NCBI GenBank assembly: GCA_963580455.1
Contig: OY756960.1
Coordinates: 4,836,001 to 4,900,000, forward strand
DNA: 64,000 bases
Reading direction: 5' to 3'
From: Euonymus europaeus
Lineage: Eukaryota; Streptophyta; Magnoliopsida; Celastrales; Celastraceae
The notes under the pieces were generated by a model. It was not told the DNA's origin and did no database searches. It saw only the letters and a list, made by a program, of their open reading frames with translations. Below, in pieces: positions 57,913 to 64,000 of this stretch (position 1 is the first letter of the stretch; each line of letters opens with the position of its first letter). A program made the translations under genes and the position numbers.

Positions 57913-58256
57913 CAAAGTTTTTAAATTTAATGGATGAGAATTGCCACCGCACACATGCAACCCGCGCACATGGACTTCAGCCCCTTATGTTTGAAACTTT
58001 GTTAAACACGTGCACCATCAACAATAGTGGTTGTTGGCTATTTTAGCATTCACGTTATTATTGGCTTATTCTACTTTGACTTCATCAACAAATATTATTT
58101 TTGACCAGAAACGTTGACATAGACCAGTTGGAGTCTTGATCTGTCGCTCTACTATGGCTCTTTGTCCTTCGAACTGTCTCTTGAAGTGAAAAAAAACTTC
58201 TTCGATCGTGAGAGAGAGAGAGAGGGAGGTTGATCGAGGTTGAAGAAGAAGAAGTC
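57913..58256 (+). promoter_or_regulatory. Proximal promoter and 5' UTR of PMP22
   Basis: 345 bp between the Copia-D 3' LTR and the PMP22 ATG. It contains a GA microsatellite (58209-58226) just upstream of the ATG. There is no clear TATA box. The short distance means the LTR may contribute to the promoter. Confidence 0.45.
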
Positions 58257-61208
58257 ATGTCTGATATGGTCAAAGAAGCATGGAGGAAGTATCTTCAGCA
58301 ACTCCAACTTCACCCACTTAGGACCAAGGTCTTTGTTTTATTCTTGATCAATCTCTTCTATGGCTCTTTTTTTTTTCTCATTAGATGCTATTTATTTTAC
58401 TTTAATCTTCTAAATCATTATGTGTTTTTTTTTTAAATGTTATTTTTTGTTGATGGGTTATCAGGCAATCACTTCAGGGGTTTTAGTTGGATGCAGTGAT
58501 GCAATCGCTCAAAAGATTTCCGGAGTCAAGAAGCTTCAATTCAGACGATTACTCCTCCTCATGGTAAGTTCACTCTCCATTTTAAATTTCTTTTTTTCTT
58601 TTCTTTTGGGATTACAATTCTTCATTGGGTTAGGCCAGAGTTTGGGTTCTTTCTGGCTGCTGAGAAAATGGTGGAAAAGAAAATGCGTTGTGTTTTGACC
58701 TTTTGACTTGTCATACAATGGTGTAATTTGAAGTCAACGGAGTATTACAGCTCGTGTAGGTAGAATTTACAGTTAAACCATCAAATCACCAACACCAATT
58801 TCTGGGAAGCCAAACATAAAAAAGTCTTTTGACAGTTCTTATTCTATAGAAGTTCTTATGCAAAGTCTTGACTGTATGAGATTCAAATTGCATTGCAGTT
58901 GTATGGATTTGTATATTCAGGACCTTTCGGGCACTTCCTTCACAAGCTAATGGAAATTATTTTCAAGGGGAAGAAGGGCAAAGAAACTGTTGCCAAGAAG
59001 GTAAACTTCTGGTATCATTTAAATTCGACTTCAGTTAAGCCTTTAGCGTCGCATGTCTAATAGTGTTATTATGATTTTCATATTTGGACTGCTGTGGTAA
59101 TTTATGTTCTAATGATGATATCTGCTTTCAAATTTGGTGAATGAAACTCCTTTTCTTTTCTTTTTCCCTTTTTAAACTTGTTTAGGTGATATTGGAGCAA
59201 TTAACTTCTTCTCCATGGAACAACATGTTTTTTATGATGTATTATGGCTTGGTAGTTGAAGGTATGTCCCAATTGTGATTCAATCTGTTTGATTACAGCA
59301 TTGTAATAACTCAATGTATCAATGAAAGCTTGTTTATATCACAAACTGTGCTCATGGAGATTAAGGATGTACCAAAATTCCCTGTTGTGGTCATTAAAGT
59401 TTTAACTCTGATGTATTTTTCGTTTTTACGATCTTTTTTAATGCTGCAGCTGTTTTCACTGTGGCAAATTATCTTCACCATCTGTTTTGTGTTGGCTTTT
59501 TAAGGTCTCCATTGTACATAAGCAATAAACATGATCGCTTCAAAGCTCTTAGGGACTAGATATCATTGCTGTCTCCTAGCGTATTACCCAACACATCTCG
59601 GTTGTTTTAATCAGGTGACTATGTTCTTGTTGAAGCTTAGTTGGGATTATTGTACACAGGCCAGAAAAAGAAGTCAAGCCAAATATATATTCACTCTATT
59701 TTCAATGAACAAAATGAGTAACTTTATGAACTTGGAACATAGATTGGGGCATTAAACCATCAAAGTTGTGAAATTGCATTGCTGTGTTGCCTCGTGTTTT
59801 ATTATATCTGTAGTATTTTGTACCTATACCTGTCATTACCACATACGTCAATTAACACTACAAGTGGATTCACCATGTCTAATTTCTCATGCACGAGGTG
59901 ACTACCGAGCAGTGAGTAAACAACATGTTAGTCGTACTCTATTTATCAGTAACATGCTAAATAAAGCATATATCTCTTTCGATTTACTTTTGCACTAAAT
60001 TTAATACTCATAAGTTAAGACCTTACTAGGTGTAATGTCTTGTCACTGTTTTCACATACTTGTTAAATGCAAGTCGAATCTTGTCTTTCCTGTTTTCGCC
60101 AGTTAATATCATAGAACATACCTGATATTGTCAATTTCTGGAGAATGTTCACGCTTTAGAGTTTATAGAGTACAGAAACACGAAGAGACCGAATTAATCA
60201 CATTATTATTTTCACAGGTTGCTATATTCTAAAAGTTTAAGTCTTTTTCTGGCAATGCAGGAAGACCATGGGTTCTGGTCAAGAGTAAGCTTCGAAAGGA
60301 CTATCCTTCAATTCAGTTGACTGCCTGGAAGGTACGGGAACGTGGATTTCCTTCTTTTTTCTCACTTCTTCTCATATCAGACAGACACATCCATACCTGT
60401 TGAGAGGTATGCCAAAGCCCAAAATAGAAAAACTAAATATTGATGCTTATGACTTGCAGTTCTGGCCTATTGTTGGTTGGATAAATTATCAATATATGCC
60501 GTTGCAGTTCCGTGTTCTCTTCCACAGCTTTGTTGCTTCCTGCTGGTAATGTTCTCTGTCTGTCTTTTGTTCTCCTGTTTCTCTTTTATAAATCCATCTT
60601 CATCATCCCATGAATGTCCATCTCTCATCTGCGTTATAACTTATACAAGCGTAGTTGATGATTTCAGTGCATTCTAATTCTGAACTCTTCCTGTTTGATT
60701 AATTATTGGTCGATGCTCTTCCCCTATTTTTCCTGTTCGTATGAAGTATACTTGTAAAGAAGGAACTAAGGTGATTTGTAATAAAAAAAAATAACACAAC
60801 ACAGTTTTAGATTCTTCTCCTGGGAAATTTGAAAATCCTGGTCTTACGAATTTGCAGCTGTCAGGATTTCATCGAAGCATTTTTCTCCTGATTATCTGGT
60901 TTAGGCTAATTACCTTCTTTTTCGTCAATGAGTCGGCTGCATGCTCGCGGCCCGAGTAGACTAGATTACTGGTGCTTAAAGATACTGTTAAATATAACAA
61001 TTCTGACATTTATGGGTAAAATATATTACTATAGCAGGAGGGGCTAGTGAATAACTGCAGTTGTTCTTGACTTTTACTATTTGTATGCATCATGCAGTCT
61101 CTTTTGTGTTGTTTAGTACTTATGGGTTTATTTGTTTTGATGCCTTTTCACTTCAGGGCAATCTTTCTGAACCTAAAAGCAAGATCTGTTGCAATCAAGA
61201 AGGCATAG
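58257..61208 (+). CDS. PMP22: Peroxisomal membrane protein PMP22 (Mpv17/PMP22 family)
   Basis: Seven exons: 58257-58328, 58465-58563, 58899-59000, 59186-59261, 60261-60331, 60460-60545, 61157-61208. All have GT-AG introns; product 185 aa, the normal length for the family. The protein starts MSDMVKEAWRKYLQQLQLHP. It shows the family hallmarks: AITSGVLVGCSDAIAQK, YGFVYSGPFGHFLHKLM, the NMFFMMYYGLVVEG hydrophobic segment, and a C-terminal part with WPIVGWINYQYMPLQFRVLF. Four membrane spans are expected. It ends VAIKKA. It is an integral protein of the peroxisomal membrane; channel-like roles are proposed for relatives. No disruption is seen. The start codon follows a GA-rich leader. Confidence 0.92.
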
Positions 61209-61836
61209 ACTATGAGACTTTGTTCCAAACTTTCCTTTTCATTTGTGGGAAAGAAATCCCTATTTATGTATAAAAGATAAGAAGAAGATATGCTTGTTTA
61301 TTGCCTAATACATTTGTAATAACTTGCTCAGCGCTCCAAAAGTTACTGGAGAAAACACCATTGCTTTCTTTGAGTTGGATGATTTTAAAGCTTTTCCAGT
61401 TGCCTGCTTTCACTGTAAAATGTCTTTCTTCGGCAGCTAAAAAGATCGATATCGCTGACCTTATACTTCTGACATCAAGCATGTCTATTAATCAACATAA
61501 AATCAAGCCTTTTTTTAATGAGACACAATCACATTCAATGTCATTTAGAGGAACTTCATAAATTAGGATGAGAGAACTATGCATTTTTCGAAAATATATA
61601 ATTCTCGTCCAACGATGGAGAATAAATCTAGTGAAAAATTGTACGAGAAAATCTCATTAATAAAAAAAAGATAAACGTCTCAGCAAATTGGCTGATTTTC
61701 CTATTTTTGTAAATACAAGAATATCTAGAATTACTTCTCTAGTTTTAAGCTTCTACTTTGGACCTATTCAATAGTCAAAGGATTACACGTTTTGATAATG
61801 CCAAGGTTTCCACTTATGGAGATTATCCATTGGGAC
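61209..61836 (+). other. 3' UTR of PMP22 and upstream region of the miRNA locus
   Basis: The left part is probably the 3' UTR of PMP22. The right part would be the distal promoter of the foldback locus. The short open frames here show no motif. Confidence 0.4.
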
Positions 61837-61844
61837 TATAAATA
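61837..61844 (+). promoter_or_regulatory. TATA box of the miR482/2118-like locus
   Basis: TATAAATA in the context GGGACTATAAATAACACC, about 110 bp upstream of the first mature-like arm. A start near 61868-61875 would give a short leader before the foldback, as pol II plant MIR genes have. Confidence 0.55.
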
Positions 61845-61889
61845 ACACCAAACCCTCCAGCAAAAAAGATTAGAGCAGATATCAGGAGA

Positions 61890-62060
61890 GGAAGAGAAGA
61901 TGACACGTTTTGGGGGAGAGGGAAAGGGACTGGCCACTGCAAGTTATGAGAATGGAAGGTTTGGGAAGAAGAGGTTGATGGTGTCTTATCTTCCCAAGAC
62001 TATCCATTCTAATGATTTGCACTGGATTATCCCTATCCCCTCTGCTGCTTCAATCTCATC
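61890..62060 (+). ncRNA. MIR482/2118-like microRNA precursor 1
   Basis: The foldback has a 5' arm at 61949-61969 (AGAATGGAAGG then TTTGGGAAGA). It has a 22-nt 3' arm at 61989-62010 (TCTTCCCAAGAC then TATCCATTCT), with a 19-nt loop between. By hand the duplex has 18 Watson-Crick pairs, one G-U, one mismatch and one bulge. Pairing continues outward for some tens of bases (for example GAGAGGGAAAGGGAC against the complement of ATCCCTATCCCCTCT). The 3' arm has the TCTTCCCAA...CCATTC pattern and the 22-nt length of the miR482/miR2118 family, which targets the P-loop coding region of NBS-LRR genes and triggers phased siRNAs. Expression cannot be seen from sequence. Confidence 0.8.
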
Positions 62061-62109
62061 ACGGTTTTACACAGAAATCTGGATGGTCACCAAAAATTAG
62101 ACTTGTAGA

Positions 62110-62490
62110 GGAAGAGAGACGTTTGGAGGAGAGGGAAGGAGACAAGCCACTGCGATTTATAAGAATGGAAGGTTTGGGAGGAAAAATCTAAGGATGGTAT
62201 TTCCATTTCGTATGTGTGTGTATATATATATAATATATATATAAGTATTCTCAGGCGCGGTATCCCGCACAAGATTATCACACTTAACGTTGATGTGTGT
62301 GCAAGTGTGAGGTCTACTATGCTTAAGAGCATCATCCAGCACCAATTTCCGCGCTTGACCAATGCTCATATATATATATATATATATATGTATGCATACA
62401 TGGATTTTTACTCTTCCCAAGACCTTCCATTCTAACGATTTGATTTGCAGAAGTTTCTCACCGTCCCTTCTTGTTATGCACACTATTCAT
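62110..62490 (+). ncRNA. MIR482/2118-like microRNA precursor 2 (long loop)
   Basis: The second copy has its 5' arm at 62162-62182 (AGAATGGAAGG then TTTGGGAGGA) and its 22-nt 3' arm at 62412-62433 (TCTTCCCAAGAC then CTTCCATTCT). The 3' arm differs from that of precursor 1 at two bases. Pairing is, if anything, better (19 Watson-Crick, one G-U, one bulge). The arms are separated by about 229 nt that include two (TA)n tracts and a GC-richer middle, far longer than in precursor 1. The 5' flank (GAGGAGAGGGAAGGAGAC) repeats that of precursor 1, so the two arose by tandem duplication. The long loop may impair processing. Confidence 0.65.
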
Positions 62491-63022
62491 AAAAATAAAA
62501 TAAAAAACATAATAATTTCTGTGCTTCAATCATCCATGAACCAATAATGCGGATTTCGCCATAGTTCTTTAAGGAGAATCAGTTTACCAAAGACATCCAA
62601 AAAATATTGGAAAAAAGAAATCACATCTTCAAATTTAACTTCATGACAACAATTATATCTGCACAAGGTTCTGAATCTTGTATTTGCCCACTTCTAAATC
62701 TTCACTCAGTCAGCTGTAAGATCGGATTACAGAACATTAAGCCAACTAAACAACAATTTTCACACAATTGACAAGATTTTATGTGTAGCCTTAGAAAAGT
62801 GAATCCAGAATATGTGTAGAATGCAAAAGTAACTTTATAAACTTGACAGAAGTATCCAACAGAGTAAGCAGGAAATTACAAAGAAATAGGAAACTGGATG
62901 GCCCAAAAACTTCAGAGTAAATTACAATGACATGGGGTTACATATTCTCGTTTTATAAAAGATGACTTGATGAAGGTAGTAACAGATAAAAGTCAGCTCA
63001 TATACTTTTGTCTCAGGCATTA
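62491..63022. other. Intergenic DNA
   Basis: Nothing recognised between the second foldback and the hAT end at 63023. Confidence 0.4.
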
Positions 63023-64000
63023 CAGGGGCGTCCCTGAGCAGGGGCGACAGGGGCGGCCGCCCAGGGCCCCAAATTCCGGGGGGCCCCGATTTTTTTTTAA
63101 TACTAATAGATTATTATGTATGTATATATTTTATTTTTTACGCTAATAGTTACATAGTTTCTCTAGTGGCCCAGTGGTACTAGGTTACTTTTGCAAAAGA
63201 GAGGGCAACGGTTCGATTCTTAGTAGTGCCGTTTCATTTTGTTCTTTTTTTTATTATTTATTTTTTTAATCATAAAATTGGGCCCAATTCTCCAAGACTC
63301 CCTCCACATGGATACAAAGCTTTGTTCTTCTTTTTTTTTAAATCATAAAATTGGGCCCAATTCTCCAAGACTCCCTCCACATGGATACAAAGTTTTGTTC
63401 TTTTTATTTATTTATTTTTTAATCATAAAATTGGGCCCAATTCTCAGTCTAAGACTCCCTCCACATGGATACAAAGTCCTTGTCTTCCCAAGCCTCTGAA
63501 ACAATCTCTTCCTCTCTCTGAAACTCTCTTCTTCTTCCGCTAACGCTAGACATCAATGCCCTATTTTTGTCTTTGTCATTCCAATTGGCGAACTGTCGAG
63601 TATTTTTGTTGCAGCCGAACTTTCGATTGCCGGATTGTGACTCTACCTGGCTGCGTTGAGGGCCTGAGGCATTGATCCGTTGAGGGCCGCTTTTGCCTTC
63701 GGACTTCCTCACTTCCTCTTCACTAGTTCACTCAGTTGTGTTGCACTGTTACTATTACCTACTTAGTACTTAACTTTGATTGTGGCGGTGTTTTATTTTT
63801 TATGTGTTATTGTGTTACACCGTAAGTTATTGTTACAGACTTACAATTTAATTATAATGAGTAGTCGAAAGTATAAGTTGTATTTGAGAAAAGTAAAAAA
63901 AAAATTAAAAATTTGTTTGATATCTTGTTGGATCTCTTAATAAATTTATGCCTAAAAATGTTAGAAGAGTCATATTTAAATAATTTTATATATTACAGTG
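63023..64000 (+). mobile_element. 5' part of a ZMYM1-like hAT element (runs off the right edge)
   Basis: It starts CAGGGGCGTCCCTGAGCAGG and continues with GGGGCGGCCGCCCAGGGCCC, the G/C-rich terminus typical of plant TTF/ZMYM1-type hAT elements. Next come a tRNA-like passage (GGCCCAGTGGTACTAGG and GGTTCGATTC, about 63167-63220), three direct repeats (63268-63478) and a CT-rich leader. At 63857 an ATG opens MSSRKYKLYLRKVKKKLK, which resembles the start of these transposases but shifts out of frame within about 20 codons. The other end lies beyond the window. Confidence 0.7.
63268..63478 (+). repeat. Three tandem repeats of 73-80 bp in the hAT leader
   Basis: Units start at 63268, 63341 and 63421 with AATCATAAAATTGGGCCCAA and continue through ACTCCCTCCACATGGATACA. 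The T-rich spacer between them varies in length, and the third unit carries a short insertion (CAGTCTA). Confidence 0.85.

Noticed and set aside
61900..62097. 66-codon frame over the first foldback
   Set aside because: It spans both arms of the miR482-like hairpin and has no family resemblance; the foldback explains the sequence better.
62214..62435. Open frames rich in Ile-Tyr around 62214-62547
   Set aside because: They are translations of (TA)n microsatellite DNA.
63165..63225. tRNA gene or SINE (GGCCCAGTGGTACTAGG ... GGTTCGATTC)
   Set aside because: No cloverleaf could be drawn (no acceptor or anticodon stem), and it lies inside the hAT leader, where such tRNA-like passages are common.
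1..64000. CRISPR array, bacterial operon or phage features
   Set aside because: Spliced genes and plant transposons show that this is nuclear plant DNA; no spacer-repeat structure was found.

Overview
This is a plant nuclear genome window, almost certainly from a eudicot. The host genes have GT-AG introns and the DNA between them is AT-rich and full of plant transposons (Copia, Ty3/gypsy, MULE, hAT, PIF/Harbinger, Stowaway, SINE). Plant-specific families are present: the phragmoplast kinesin KIN-10A, a plant peroxisomal PMP22 and a miR482/2118-type microRNA locus. I cannot name the species from sequence alone.

Host genes, left to right: (1) the C-terminal end of an unrecognised gene at the left edge (+, 2-310); (2) an intact two-exon gene for a protein of five tandem ubiquitin-like domains (-, 9628-12018), followed by a decayed tandem paralogue with the same two-exon layout (-, 14020-16344); (3) a broken two-exon RPA1-like OB-fold fragment (-, 17240-17738); (4) a seven-exon KIN-10A kinesin gene (+, 40562-45061); (5) a seven-exon PMP22 gene (+, 58257-61208); (6) two tandem foldbacks of the miR482/2118 type (+, about 61890-62490), the first preceded by a TATA box.

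The rest is largely mobile DNA, much of it nested with target-site duplications (TSDs) that can be read directly. At 966-8755 a decayed Copia element holds a minus-strand Copia remnant, which holds a poly(A) retroposon, which holds a solo LTR, which holds a SINE; a PIF/Harbinger MITE sits separately in its reverse transcriptase. At 25254-31526 another Copia element (minus) holds a solo LTR inside its RT. At 31861-36903 a Stowaway MITE is split by two MULEs, one coding for a transposase and an OTU-like protease domain. At 37018-40152 a hAT element with perfect 8-bp TSDs lies about 400 bp upstream of KIN-10A. From 45420 to 57912 there are gypsy, Copia and hAT remnants and two more solo LTRs of the same family as the one at 26821; the last Copia ends 345 bp upstream of PMP22. 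A ZMYM1-like hAT element starts at 63023 and runs off the right edge.

From 18975 to 24215 there is a non-coding array of four related segments in an A-B-A-B order, with two MITEs inserted. I could not assign it to a known family.

The functional core is ordinary housekeeping (cytokinesis kinesin, peroxisomal membrane protein) plus two regulatory or rapidly evolving loci: the multi-UBL gene pair and the miR482/2118-like cluster, whose family targets the P-loop region of NBS-LRR resistance genes.
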